A program made the position numbers and the translations under genes. Positions 33,845 through 46,700 of a stretch of 64,000 nucleotides of DNA are shown here, piece after piece (positions within the stretch are counted from its first letter, which is position 1; every line of letters starts with the position of its first letter). A model generated the notes under the pieces. That model saw only the letters and a list, made by a program, of their open reading frames with translations, did not search any database and was not told where the DNA came from. Source of the DNA: Garcia nutans (lineage: Eukaryota; Streptophyta; Magnoliopsida; Malpighiales; Euphorbiaceae); contig CANTUV010000011.1 in the NCBI GenBank assembly GCA_947685225.1, positions 64,530,501 through 64,594,500 on the forward strand, read 5' to 3'.

Positions 33845-34087
33845 CCTTTTTAAAGACAAAGAGATTTAAACTTTACATTGTTCCTTTACATGTCTGTTAC
33901 TGTAAATGAATAGTAACATATCATTACTGTTTGCTTTATTGTATTTTTACACGTCCGAACTATAGATAAATAGTGACATTGTCAGGATACTATTTGTTAT
34001 ACTGTGGAGAACTATAGATAAACAGTTCTTCTGAGTTTATTACACTTTATCATGTCTTCACATGGCAGACACTGTAGATAAAATAGT
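33845..34087 (-). promoter_or_regulatory. Four-copy repeat array upstream of a TATA-like string in the pararetrovirus-like sequence
   Basis: Four degenerate copies of an ACTATAGATAAATAGT-like motif begin at 33899, 33959, 34011 and 34071, spaced 60, 52 and 60 bp. Parts of their flanks (acatgtc or acacgtcc before, taacat or tgacat after) also repeat. On the minus strand they lie upstream of CTTTAAAAAGG (33845-33855). Layout suggests an enhancer plus core promoter; activity is inferred. Confidence 0.5.
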
Positions 34088-34129
34088 ATCTCGTCTAAAC
34101 TTTATTGACTTTATAGAAAAGACTGTTCA

Positions 34130-34376
34130 AACTTTAAGTATCATTGACATCCTTGAAGTTTAAATAGTTTGGTAATATCCATCATCCCTAAGGTTTTAGG
34201 TAACAATGTCGTCTCTGAAGTTTTACTTAAGTAACAACCATCGTCCTTAAAGTTTCAGATAACACGATCGTCCCTAAGGTTTAAATAGTTATAACAATAC
34301 CATCCCTAATGTTTAACTTAAGTAACATTATCATCCCTTAAGTTTAACTTGGAGAACAATATCGTTCTTGAAGGAA
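34130..34376. repeat. Degenerate tandem repeats (about 30-45 bp)
   Basis: Six or so imperfect copies of a unit like gtaacaat.tcgtccctaaggttt.a run through this stretch, between the Ser/Lys-rich frame and the promoter-like array. Noncoding. Confidence 0.7.
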
Positions 34377-34502
34377 TGAGTTTTTTTTTGCCTTTATTCA
34401 TCTGATGAACTTGAATTAGATTCTTTATTTTTCTTTTTCTTTTCTTTTTTTCTTTATTTTTCCTTTCTTTTTCTTTTCTTTTTCTTCTTTTACTTTTCTT
34501 TT

Positions 34503-34784
34503 TCATTTTTTCTTTTTCTTTTCTTTTTTGCTTTTAATTCTTATTGGGGGCAAAACGCCATGATAATCATCATCATTACTAGGACAATAGTTTGAATCAG
34601 AGTCAGACGATGAACTAGAAGGTGAAGGGGAGAAATCAAAAGAAGAAGAAGGAAATTTTCGTCTTCTGGAATGAGCTTTAGATTTTTTAGAAGAGACTTT
34701 ATTTGAGAATCCAGCAGAGCAGGTTCTATTGAGTTTTATAGGCTTAGAGATTGAAGAAAAAGATTCAATCATCTGTTGCATCAA
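34503..34784 (-). pseudogene. Ser/Lys-rich C-terminal frame of the pararetrovirus-like sequence
   Basis: 93 open codons, part of a longer decayed frame that continues upstream to about 36.0 kb. It has a Ser/Asp-rich block (SSSSSDSDSNYCPSNDDD) and a Lys-rich end. The role is unknown. Its position after RNase H suggests the last frame of the element. Low complexity limits confidence. Confidence 0.45.
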
Positions 34785-36079
34785 GGCTTTATAATCTTCT
34801 GCAATCTTTGCAGCTGCAAAAAAAGCTATATTTTAAATTTTTTGAGCACCAAAAGAAACAAACAGCTTTGGGTTAATATCACCATGGTTTTTCTTTAATA
34901 GTCACTGCTTTACAGTATACTCATAAGTGAAATTGCAAAAGGCAGTCCACCATTTGATTTTAGATTTTCTTAATACCAAATGTATATTAGTACATGATTG
35001 AACATAAGTATCATTGATAAACCCGTGGTATATTGAAAGTCATACAAAAGAGAAGAAGAGGAGGAAATTTCTTTTCATAAGGGCTTAGATTTAAATAGAC
35101 TTTATAATACTAGAATGCAAGTAGCACGTCCCGTGATAATATTTTATCATCGTTTCTACAGTAGTACCACTAATCAGCAAACCACATAGAAAGTTTATAA
35201 GTCGTTATACTGGTATCAAAATATATCAGCCAAAAATAGGTTTTATCGGGATTTTAAAAAAATAAGACTTTAGTCCGGGCATCAATATAATCCCGAAAAT
35301 TATAAGAAGAAGAAATAGCTTTAGAAGAAAGAGTTTTAAATTGCACAAGAATGTGTAGAGATTTTTTTCAATCAGATTGATGGAGAATTTTTTTTATTTT
35401 GAATGAGGAATAAGTTATGATAGTTTTATCTTACTGATTATAATTCTGCTTTAAATATATAGAACCAGAATCCTCGAGAATATTAAGATAATACTCTTGA
35501 GGTTTTAAAAAATTATTTGGCTTAAAAAACTAATTTTTAGGGTATACAAACTCAATAATATTTCATGAATTCTGCTGAGCAGTTTTATTTACAATTATTA
35601 ATTCTATAGTCCAAAATTTTTTATTAAAACACATAGCTTTAAGGTGCTTTAATGAAAATTTTAAAAAAATAATTTGAGTTAAAAAATTTGAAACTTCAAT
35701 CTCATTTTTAAAAATATTTTGAGATAAGATTTTTATAGATGAAAATTTTTGAAAATTTTTCTACCTCTATTTTAATAAAAGGGACTACAGATTTATTACC
35801 TGAGGCTTCAGGAGGAGGGAAATCTAAATTTAATAGTGCTTTAATGACTTCTAGAGATTTGGTCAGTTGGAAGACTCAAAGATCTATTTTAGTTTTATTA
35901 TCTTCTTCTTAGAAAACATCAGCCTAAGACTTTATAGTTTTATGTTTGGTTATACTATCTGAATAATCAGATAGGGCTTTAAGAGAATCAGACTTTAGAA
36001 TTTCTTTAGCTTTATTTGCTGCTTTCTTCTTTTTATTTTTCATAATTTCTGAGAAGAAATTTATGAGTAAAGAAGTCAG

Positions 36080-36480
36080 GTAAATTGTTATTTTCTCCTT
36101 TAATAAATTCTATATCAAAATAAAAAAATATTTAAAATAGCTTGCCATATTGCAAAAATCTGTTTTGAGGTAAGATTTTTAACATTTTTTTGTAAAATAT
36201 CTTTAACACTTTTATAATAAATACGAAGTAAAAATTTCTGATTTAATAAGTCACTTTGAAATTTTGAAATACATAAAATAATACTTAAAATCTCTTTTTT
36301 AATAATAGAATAATTTAATTGGGTTGGACTCCAATGTCTTGAATAAAATTGGACTATAATTTATCTACTCTCTTTTATATGTTTCAATATTCTACCATAT
36401 CATATGTCTGAAGCATTTGTCTTAACTATCTTTGAAACTAATGGGTCAGCTATACGTAAGCAGGAAATAGTTTTGACTAG
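36080..36480 (-). pseudogene. RNase H-like segment of the pararetrovirus-like sequence
   Basis: Minus-strand translation gives fragments VQFYSRHWSPTQLNYS and KKEILSIILCISKFQSDLL, with stops between fragments. They follow the reverse transcriptase in the expected place. Assignment rests on order and these motifs only. Confidence 0.6.
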
Positions 36481-36599
36481 AATTTTAATCTGTCTAACTA
36501 TATCAGTATGAACCTCAGTCTATGAGCCATGATTTTTTCTGAGCCTATCATGTAATTGTTTTATAATCCTATTCAGGTTTGGATAGAATTCTAAAATAT

Positions 36600-37180
36600 A
36601 ATTTAAACATCCTAAAAATCATTATAATTGAGTTTTATTTAAAATTTGATCAAAAAATTTATCTCCAAAGGCTAAGTTTCTTTCTATATGTTCTAAAATG
36701 TCATGTTTTATATAATGACATAAGAATCTAATCTTAGTCTGAAACAAAGACATCTTAATTTTACTTAATCCTAAACTATTTTTCTTTACCACCATCTAGG
36801 GTTTTAAAATATATTAAGACATCATCGATATATGCTATACAAATTTTAGTATAAGGATTAAATATATCATTCATTACTCTCTGAAATTCAAAGGGTATAT
36901 TTTTTAAATCAAAAGATATAATATTTCATTCATATTGTCCAAATGGAAACAGTGAATGCAGTCTTGTACCTATCTTTAGAGTTAATCTGAATTTGCTAAA
37001 ATTCAGATTTTATATTAAATTTACTAAATATATTTGTTTCATATAATCTTCCTAACAAATCTTTTTTATCGGGAATTGGATACTTAATTTATTTTAATAT
37101 TTTATTTAATGGTTTATAATTTATTACTAATCTAAGAGCTCTTCTTTCTATTTCAAAGGCTTTGTTAACATAGAATGCTG
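36600..37180 (-). pseudogene. Reverse transcriptase domain of the pararetrovirus-like sequence
   Basis: The active-site motif YIDDVLIYF is readable (YIDD at 36821-36832), together with LRLVINYKPLNK and FQRVMNDIFNPY upstream and LFQTKIRFL downstream. Several in-frame stops (for example inside the LFPFGQYE region) and frame changes show that it is dead. The motif set is of the caulimovirid/gypsy type, clearly unlike the copia YVDDLLL form elsewhere in this window. Confidence 0.8.
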
Positions 37181-37860
37181 CACAAAACTAAGGGCTTATA
37201 GATTTAGTAATTAATTTTTTAATTTCTAAATCGTTTTTTTTTATAGAATTCAATCATATCAGGAGCCATTTGAATGAGCCAGACTTTAGTTGTAATAAAC
37301 TTTTCATCAAAGCTTATTTCATATGGTAAATCAACCATATGTTGCTTCCTGTTCCAAAACACATTTGAAATATCAGCACATAATTCATTTTTAATTTGAA
37401 GCTTTAACTTATTAATTTTATCTTATATAAATTTATTATTTAATTGTTCATTTATTTTTTATAGATGATAATTATTCTTTAAATTACAAAGCTACTCAGA
37501 CTTTACTTTTATTAATACATTTATTTATAGTTTATAAATTGAATAAGCTTTAAGTAGATTCAAATTTTTTTTTTAAGTTTCTCTATAAATGAGAAAAGAT
37601 TTTTTTTAATTTTTTACTTTAAAACTTATACTATCATCTTTTACAGAATATGATGTAATTAGATTTATAAATGGTGTTCCTATGATTACCACATGATGAA
37701 TATTAGTCAAAATAAATATATTTTTTTAGTTCTAAATTTTTATTAATTATTGAAACTTTTGCTTTATTAAAAATATTTAATTTAGATTTATTTGCAACTA
37801 ATAAGTTTTCATTTTCTGCTAAAATCTTTTAGGAATTAGGCTAGGTTTAATACAATTTAA

Positions 37861-37881
37861 GTCAGCTCCTGTATTAAATAA
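37861..37881 (-). pseudogene. Aspartic protease active-site remnant
   Basis: The minus strand encodes LFNTGAD, the retropepsin-type active-site block with Asn in place of the catalytic Asp. It lies between the zinc knuckle and the reverse transcriptase, as in a retroelement polyprotein. Confidence 0.65.
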
Positions 37882-38546
37882 GACTGTAATTTTATATTAT
37901 AATTATTTAAAAATTTTAATTTTATTTTTATTAAATATTTATTGATATAATTTTCCGTAATATAAAAATTATATCATCAGTAATTTTTTCTTTACTTATT
38001 AGACTAATTTCATTATTATTATTGTTTTATTCTTTATTAGTTTATTCTTAATCTTCTTCTTCTTCTTTATCGGAAGAAGTAGAATTTAATAAAGACTTTA
38101 GTAATTGAGAATTATTTTCTTATTTAATTTTTAATTCTTTTAATTCTATTTTTAATTCTTTAATTTTTTTTGTAAATCATTAATTATTTGTTTAATCTTA
38201 ATTATTTTATTTTTATTTAAATTTGAAGTTAGATCATATATTTGTTTACTAGTACTAGATATTACAAAATATTTAAATTTTTTATTTAAATCTTCTAATA
38301 ATTTATTTAAAAAATTTTCTTAAATTTTAGGATCATTTATATGTTTTATAACTTTCAAGATTGATTCTTGTTCTTTAGTTAAAATGTTTATTGATTTACT
38401 ACTACTACTAATTTTAGAACTAATTCTTATATCATCTATTTAATTTATTTATTTAGAATCTGAATATTCTAAATTTAATTCATAAATTTTATTTAATACA
38501 GATTCTTTTAATTTTAATTCTTATAGTTTTTTTTATTAAACTTATA

Positions 38547-38585
38547 AAATCTAGATGTGTGTCCTTTTTTACCACAATTATAACA
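38547..38585 (-). pseudogene. Zinc knuckle remnant, final Cys replaced
   Basis: The minus strand encodes CYNCGKKGHTSRF, preceded by a Lys/Tyr-rich tract. The fourth zinc ligand is Phe rather than Cys, so the knuckle would not bind zinc normally. A Lys-rich region before a knuckle is typical of pararetroviral capsid ends. Confidence 0.7.
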
Positions 38586-38979
38586 TTCTAAATCTTTATA
38601 CGATTTATATTGTTTATCCTTCTTTTTAAAAAAAATTTTATTGTTAAATTTTTTAGATTTATAAGATTTAGAAGGCTTTTGTTTCTTATAGTAATATACT
38701 TTATTGTATTTTCTTTTATAATATTTTTTATAAAATTTTCTATATGGTTTTTTATGTTTTGTAGAATATTATCTACCGTAGTCTTTATAGTTTTGGGATA
38801 TACTATAAACAAATTGTTTACAAAATGAGCTTAATTCTTGTCTAGTTTTTTTCATTTCATATTTTAATGATTTTTGAAGTTTTATATTTTGACAGAGTTT
38901 TAATCTTTTTTTTTTGAACTATACTAGCCTATTGACCATAAGTCAAACTATCATAAGGAATAGAGTTTACATATTTTTA

Positions 38980-39567
38980 TTTTATATGATTTTTAACTTT
39001 TTCACCTAGAAAAAAGAACAATCCTGCTAAGAATTTCTCTTTCTAAAAGTCTTGTTGGAATATTCTCTAAGCATAATCTCAGTTAGAAAAGTAATTTTAT
39101 AAAATTGAAAATTACTAATTTTTTTTACACCTAAAATTACTTAGTAATTCGGCATTTTTATCTTTTAAATGAGTAGGATCTTCTATAAAGTGAAATGATA
39201 TAGTCGGTATCAGTGTTGCCACTGCATCATATATAGTATCACCATATTCATTTAATACAGGGATTCCATTTTCATAAGTTTTTATAGCATTTAATATTTT
39301 TAAATATTGTTCACCAGTTAGATAATTATCTCACCAACATTTTAATTGATCTGTGAAGCCGACTATAATTAATTCTGCTATAGTTTTATTTGATGCGTCA
39401 GTTTGAATTTTATAAGCATTTGCATTCATTGTCATCTGCTGTAGAAGACTCAGAATATTATGTTTTGACAAGCTATTAATGTTCCATTCATAAATTGAGA
39501 AGGCATTATATTTATATTGTGATAAGGTATTTGGTCTTTCTATAATTTTTAAATTTGGAGCAGACAT
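38980..39567 (-). pseudogene. Capsid-like region of the pararetrovirus-like sequence
   Basis: An open stretch of 78 codons (39331-39567), with motifs SQYKYNAFSIYEWNI and IAELIIVGFTDQLKCW, runs into a stop. The reading continues beyond it in the same frame and then in others (KEKFLAGL near 39035). It precedes the zinc knuckle in order. The capsid role is inferred from position and general resemblance. Confidence 0.55.
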
Positions 39568-40700
39568 TATAGATTAATGATGTGTTATACAATTTATTTG
39601 TGGATCTATATTTTTACTAAAAGATTCAAAATTTTCAGTTTCAGGTTGAGAATTCTCAAATGATTATGAATTCTGATCTTGGGTTACTATACTAATAGTT
39701 TTAGAAGTTTTAGATTGAGGTGTTTCTTGAACTACCTGTTTTGACTCAGATATTGAATCAATTTTACTTAATTGATCTTTAATAGCTTTTACAAAGTCAG
39801 AATTCTTGGATTTGACTTCTTGTTGATCTGTTTTAGAAATCTCAAAAGGTTTGAAAATATGAGTTTTTAATTTTTTATCTGAAATAGTTTTCTCAACTGA
39901 CTTTACTATTTCTTATCTTTATTAGAATTTTCTATTCTATTTGACTGTTGTCTTATACTTAATAAATGTGTATTACTAAAATTATTATGTTCGAATATTT
40001 TTCTATTTGGGTCATTTTCTGCTACAGTTTTAAATGGTGCAGCTTGAATTTCTCTATTACCATACATAAATATACTTGAAGTTTTAGGTGGATATTCACT
40101 TTGTATAATTTTATCATTTTATTTTTCATTCTGTTTCTTTTTTCCTAACCGTTATAGGATTTATTAATTTTTCTGCTTTAAGTTTTTCTTTATAAATTCT
40201 TTTAAACCAATCAAAGAATTTTATATTAACTTCATATTATTTTACGAAATTAATATATTCATTCTTTATAGATTCAAAATTATTTACCTTATTAATTACT
40301 TCTTTAAATTTATCTATATTATTTGCTGATGTTAATTCTTTATCTAATTTATTTTTATTAAATATAAATTCTTTATTAATTATATTTAGTCATCTATTTA
40401 TGTTTGTTATATTATCTGTCATAAAAAAAGCTGTAGGTGACATAGGTGGAGAAGTAGACTGTTATCTATCATGTTATTGATTATAATTAGAGTTTGACTC
40501 TAAAGGGTTCATGTTTTCTATAGAATTATAAAAAAGATATGGTCCAATCGTAATGTAATCTATACCTTTAATTTACTACTAATTTTAGATATATCTAATG
40601 TAGAATATCTAGATTTTATTGCTGTTTGTAAAACAGATTTAGGTTCTTTTTCTTTATAGTATAACTAATTTATAAGAAACTGAAAGTATATACAAAAGAA

Positions 40701-43700
40701 CCAATAATAGCAATTTGTATATAGCTATGAAGTATGTGAATATACTATTTTTTTTTTCTGTTGTTTATAACTTTATTATAAAAATAAAAATCTGTTTTTT
40801 TTTTCTGAGTTATATTCTAAAATTCCAAGAAATTGGGCAAGCACACTTAAGAAAGATGATCACAGCCGTTGGTTATAGTGTAAAAGAAGAGAAAAGGGTC
40901 AAGGACGAGAGTTAGTAGAATTTATAAAGAGACGTCAGGCACCGTTGGATTTTGTCCCCAGCTTGAAAGCATCCAACTCATGCGCACGTGCGTAGCCACG
41001 GTCACCGAATATACCTGTCGCCGTGCTGCTCGGCTCTGCTCTTGCTTTCACTTCAAGTACAGTTTTGCTCCCTCATTATTTGCTTCCCAAGCATCTTCTT
41101 ACCAAAGTTAACTTTTTACTTGTTTTTTTTTCTTTTTTTTAATATATATATATATATTTAATTATTGCTAGAAAATATTAAGACTCACAATATTTTTTAA
41201 AATCATTTTTGATAGTTAAATTTTAAGGTAACTGCGTATTTAGAATTTGAATTCAAAATTTTTAATTAAAAATAGCCTCTCATCAGCTTAATATAAATAG
41301 TAAAATTCATAATGATTTATTAAACTGTCTACTGGATAAAATATAATTTGTTTTATCTTTTTATTGAATTGAAACACAACCGTTTCAATCAGAGTTTGAA
41401 GTAGAAAAAGAAAAACAATGGAAAGGTGAAGGAAAGTGATATAGTGAAGACAAAAACAATTGCTGGGCCGCATTGGTTTGACAATGTTAAGACAATAATA
41501 AATAAAAAAGGTTAAAACCAAGACATGATTCCGTAAAACGGGGGTCAATTTATACCATGTTTTTTGGTAATTACTTCTGTCCGAAAACTAATTCAAAAGT
41601 GAATTGAATTATTTTTTATTTGTTTTGGAGAGTGCTTAGTAAATGTCATCCTGGCCTATTGTTATTGAATCTGACTCATTTTGATTCATTGCTTACAGTC
41701 CATATTGTTATAATATCGTCTTTGATAGGGACTATGTTAATCTCTTATTTTCAATGTATATTCGAACAACGTATTCCAGTGAGAAATTATCATTTAATAA
41801 TATATTTCTAGATCAGTCAATATGTATATTGATATTTTAGCAAATGTTGGTAAATTTAAGTCATTTAATTATTAAAATGTTGTTGCGTTATCTGATTTTC
41901 TTACTTACACCATCCAACGTGATAAAGTAGAATGAATTATATTACCAATTATATAATTTTAGAACTGACTCTCCTTTACATATATATATAAATTCTTTCC
42001 ATTTCATATCTCTAATTTTTTTTATCAAATTAAAATTACTGAAGTGAAATGAATGTAATTTGAAAATACTTATATGAATTTAGGATTTTATACAAATAAC
42101 AAAGCATGGCAAAAGACAAATTAAATGAGTGGTGGTAGTGTTAGAGTTAGACAAACAAATTCTGAGTAATAATAATATTATAATGAATAGGCCAGGGGGG
42201 TGCTCTGAAATTCAATATTATAGGTATATAAAGAAAGAAAGAAAGAGAAGGATATTGACTGCATCGTCAAAGGCGCAATATGTTGTTGAATTACAAACCA
42301 AGGCGTGTGGGCTTAAATGAGAGTGTGATGACAAGTTAATAAGAAGCGTAGCGTGGGTGGCGCTGACACAGTCACTCCCCTTTTCTTTTGTAACTTAGCC
42401 TGACATTTCACAATATTATAGGCACGAGCCGCATTTCTATGGAGTGATGGATTTGTTTGTGTGCACATATAACGGTATCCTAATTAAAAAAAATTTTAAT
42501 GCACTGTTAAAAAATAATTTAAAATTTTTAGAAAAATTAATTGGATTAATCATTGAAAATTATAATTTTTTAAAGCAAAAAAAATAATAATTTAACTTAA
42601 ATTTTTCAAAACAATGTTAATAATGAATTCAGAAAAAAAAAATATAATCTCACTATCAAAAATCAGACATAGAATTAGCTGTTTTTAACAAATCTTTTGA
42701 CAAAATTTATTGAGCACAAATCAAGTTATTTTAAGTAAGTTTATACAATTTTTAAGTAATTTTATAATTTATAAATTATAAATTAGTATTATATATATAT
42801 ATATAGTTTTCATTTCAATTAAATGCTTTCTATTTCTTTGCATGAAACTTGAATTGAGTTGTTTCTTTATATGTTTCTCGAAAATACTATTGCTTTGTTC
42901 GGCTGAGAAGTGAGACCTTTATTAGGTATATGAAAACTTTGATCTTCTGATAAAAAAATTATTGGGAGATTATAAATTTAATTCTCATATTATAGAAGCT
43001 TGTAAAAATTTATTTCTTTTTCTTTATATATTAATTTATAATATCTATTTTTTTAAATAATTATAATATCTATTAATTTGCTATATATTGCGATGTTTTT
43101 ATTCCATATTTGGAAAAACAATACTAACTAATGATCTGATAGTGTGAAAGTAGTGTGTGGTGTTTGCCCCATCATCATCACTATCACTTTCAGCCCTAGC
43201 TTATCATCTCTCTTTCTCTCTCTCTCTATATATATATGTCACACGAATCCATTTGATGTACTGTGTCGGCATTAAATGTACGCTACCAGCTTCCATTCAT
43301 AATCATATTCTTCGTTAGTTTAATTTCTCATAAATTGTATGTATAATATTGGAACAAAACTAGTTACGTACTATAGATAATTAAGAAATTAAATTATAAA
43401 AATGTAGAAATAGTGTGTGATTACTGATCATACAACAAATTGTTATAAATTAACCAATCTGTCTCTAAGAATTAAGCTATCAAACAAAATAAAAATTAAA
43501 AAAAAAAGTTAAATATAACCTATATAATAAAAATAAATTGAATATATAAAAAATAAAAGAAAGCATCGATCGTTTTATTGGGCAGTCAACGGCAACCCCC
43601 ACCAGGCACACCACTATTTGATAGTGTCGTAGGATTAGATTATTAGGTACTGAAATCAAAGTCTTTCCCCTCTTTTCTAATAAATTAACCTTTGTTTTCT

Positions 43701-46700
43701 TCTTCTTCTTCTTCTTCTTCTTTTATTAAACAAACTTTGTGTCACTTTCTTTTCCACTTCTCTCTTCCCACTACTAATTTTTATTTCCCCGCCCTCAATA
43801 ATAATAAATTTCTTTATATATAAACTTTTAGGTTAATAAATTTCATATTTTTTTAGCAGAAAAAATAGTATCATTAAAATAGGAAAAGAGTACAGAAAGT
43901 CTTAAATTTCCAAAGTGCAAGAACAAGCAGAAGACTATTAATCTTTCTCAGACCAAAAAAGCTTAAAACAGAAAAAAAAAAAAAAAAAACCCAAACAGCT
44001 TATCGACCTAATAAATATCATATTTGAATGCACATCGATATATATACATATATATATATATATTTCTCTAAACAATAAACTCAGAATTAAATCATCTTTT
44101 CCCATATAAAAATATTTTAAAAAAATTCATATCTGAGTTGAGCCCAAGTCAAATTTTTGTTAATTTATCAATTGAAGTAATTATTCTAATTATATATAGT
44201 ATTAATTATGTTTCATAGTAAAAAAAAACCATGACACTCTTTCCCTTTTAATAATTTTTTTACATAAAAAACGTAAAATATGTTCCCAGTTAATATTTTA
44301 ATATATGATATACATTTCATTAATTCTTAAGTATTCATCTATAGCTGATCATAGGAGTAATATTATCAATTAACAAAGTTTATGGTAAAATTATAATATT
44401 ATCAATTAACAAAGTTTATGGTAAAATTATGGTTACATTATATCATTTATCAATATGAATATAGTATAAATCAATTCAATAAAATATAATTGTTCTTTTT
44501 ATACTAGTTTATATTAATTAACAATTTCAAATTAATTTGATTTAGTTTCGAAAAAAAAAATTAATTTGATTTAACAATGGTTGAGTTCACGGGGATGCTG
44601 GCCTCCGGGAAACCCATAAATAATGGGATAACATGTTGAAATTGTTGAAGATAGCAAATTTTTTTAAGTCTTCAAGAAATTAAGACAAAGTCTTCCCTTT
44701 AGAAAAAAAAAAAAAAACAATTACCATAAAAAATGCCAAATAAAGGCGAAAAATCTGCTGGTATAGCCATAATTTAATTATATATTATATAATAACAAAT
44801 GCTTGTCTCTTTCTTCTTTTATTAAACAAATCTAACACCAATTAACCTGTCAAAGTTAAACAATTAATTAAGCAAAAGCTAATACATATATATATAGTGA
44901 TTATGGACCACACATCAAATTAAGAGAATAAATTGAAATTTAAAGAGAAGAAGAGAAAAAACAGCATCAGTTCCATGTGAAGGACACCTATTACTAGTAA
45001 TTAATCTCTTGGAATCTTGCATAATGTTGCATGTTCTTGCTCTTTGAGAAGCTGCTAAATTTTTATTTTAAAAAAATAAAAATAGCAACGCATTTACATC
45101 TTTTAAGAAGTAATAAATATTTTATTTTTTATTAAAATTTACGTAATAATTTCATAATATGTGTAGTTTTTTATCAATTGTTTCAAAAAACAATTATAAT
45201 AAAAATAATATAAATTTTAATAAAAGTTAGAGTATTCATTACTGTTTAAAGGGTATTATAATATCACGCTGTAACCCTAAAAGAATAAAAGAAAAATTAT
45301 GTGCAAAAAGCGGGTTGAGATTGTTGCATGCATTAACTTTTGTTGTCATCCATGAAATTAGGCCCAGTTGCATGTGTTCGAGTCTTTAATTTAATTACTT
45401 AATCAGTTAATTAATAAAAAACAGCCGGCCAAACTATAAGGTTCCCATGTGATGGATAGTGATCGATTTGGAATCATGTTTTGTCATCCCTTTAGCTGCT
45501 TATATATAATATATACTAACTATATTAGCACTAATTAATACATTTTGTTAACTATATTAGCTGCTTAATGTCAACGATTTCTTTTTCACCTTTTATTTTA
45601 ATTCTTGTGATAACAACCCAAGTTACAAATATAATTACAATTCTATATAAAATATCAAATATCAAAGGCTATATATATATATATATATATAGCCTTAAAT
45701 TTATTTTGTTTAATTACTTTACTTTTTAAATTTTAAATTTAATCATATAATCTTTTGAGCTCATATTTTTTTTTAACTTATAAACACAAACTTACTAAGT
45801 CACACTGAGCAATTAACATATCTATTTTATATAAAATATATAAATATAAGAGATAAGTGGTCAGTATTTGTTCATATATATAAGTATTTATTAGTATAAA
45901 ATAAACAAATACAATGGATAAAGTGATTAAAATAAAAATTTATAAAATAAAGTGACTAAATATTATAAATTGAGAGGCTATATATGTATTTAGCCTTTTT
46001 TTTTTAAGAAAATATATGTATTTAGCCTTAAAACAATAAATACAAAATTAATGTGATTGGATTAAAAATATTTTTAAGTAGATAGAGATTTTTATTATAA
46101 TCATAATCAATAAACGATCTATTATATGTATAATAATTTTCATTTTTATTTTCTTTTTAAATAATAAGGAGAATTTGCAATTATAAGAATGAAATTTTTA
46201 ATATCCAATAGCATGATTTTAAAAGAATTAATTAGTTATACATAGATACTACTGCAATGCAATGACATGAAAATTAAATTACCTAATGACGTAAAAAATT
46301 TTAAGTTAAGCTTTCAGAAAATTTTCAATTCTAGCTTATGCTTTTATTTTATAATTAAACATATATAAACTATTTTTTTTGAATTAAACATATATAAACT
46401 TTTATAATTATATTCTAATCATCATTAATTTATACATATATTAATAGCTAAGCATCAGTAGAATTTTTTAGGTGACATTTGTTAAGAAAAAAGATCCTTA
46501 TATTTAATTAAATTAGTTCCTACATATTTGGGAGTGCCTTATAATTAATAGAATCGGACACGTTTATAATTAAACTGGGCAGTAATTAAACAATATATAT
46601 ACTTAGATTAATGTCAGATGGAAGTAATTATATATATAGACAGTTTAATAATAAATAATTAATTGATAGCTGTGATCTAATTATTTTAATTTCATCAACA

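Larger units (their letters stand above)
33470..40700 (-). mobile_element. Decayed endogenous pararetrovirus-like (Caulimoviridae-type) sequence
   Basis: On the minus strand, recognisable segments follow one another: an N-terminal polyprotein region (about 40680-39600), a capsid-like region with zinc knuckle (39567-38540), aspartic protease (37861-37881), reverse transcriptase (about 37180-36600), RNase H-like (about 36480-36080), then a further reading frame with a Ser/Lys-rich tail (to 34503). Stops and frameshifts occur throughout. No integrase and no LTRs were found, which separates it from gypsy elements. The length of about 7.2 kb is close to one caulimovirid genome. The noncoding end (33.5-34.4 kb) contains tandem repeats, a TATA-like string and a degenerate Met-tRNA-primer-like site. 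The genus is not assigned. It cannot encode working proteins as it stands. Confidence 0.75.

Noticed and set aside
34318..34506. Lys/Arg-rich 62-codon minus-strand ORF
   Set aside because: It is a direct translation of a CTTTTT-rich low-complexity tract.
42129..42320. 63-codon plus-strand ORF in a GC-richer patch
   Set aside because: No recognisable motif, no splice context and no promoter; nothing supports it as a gene.
43140..43310. Possible miRNA hairpin near GTGTGAAAGT...ACTTTCAG
   Set aside because: Only 7-8 bp pair before bulges, and no known miRNA sequence is present in either arm.
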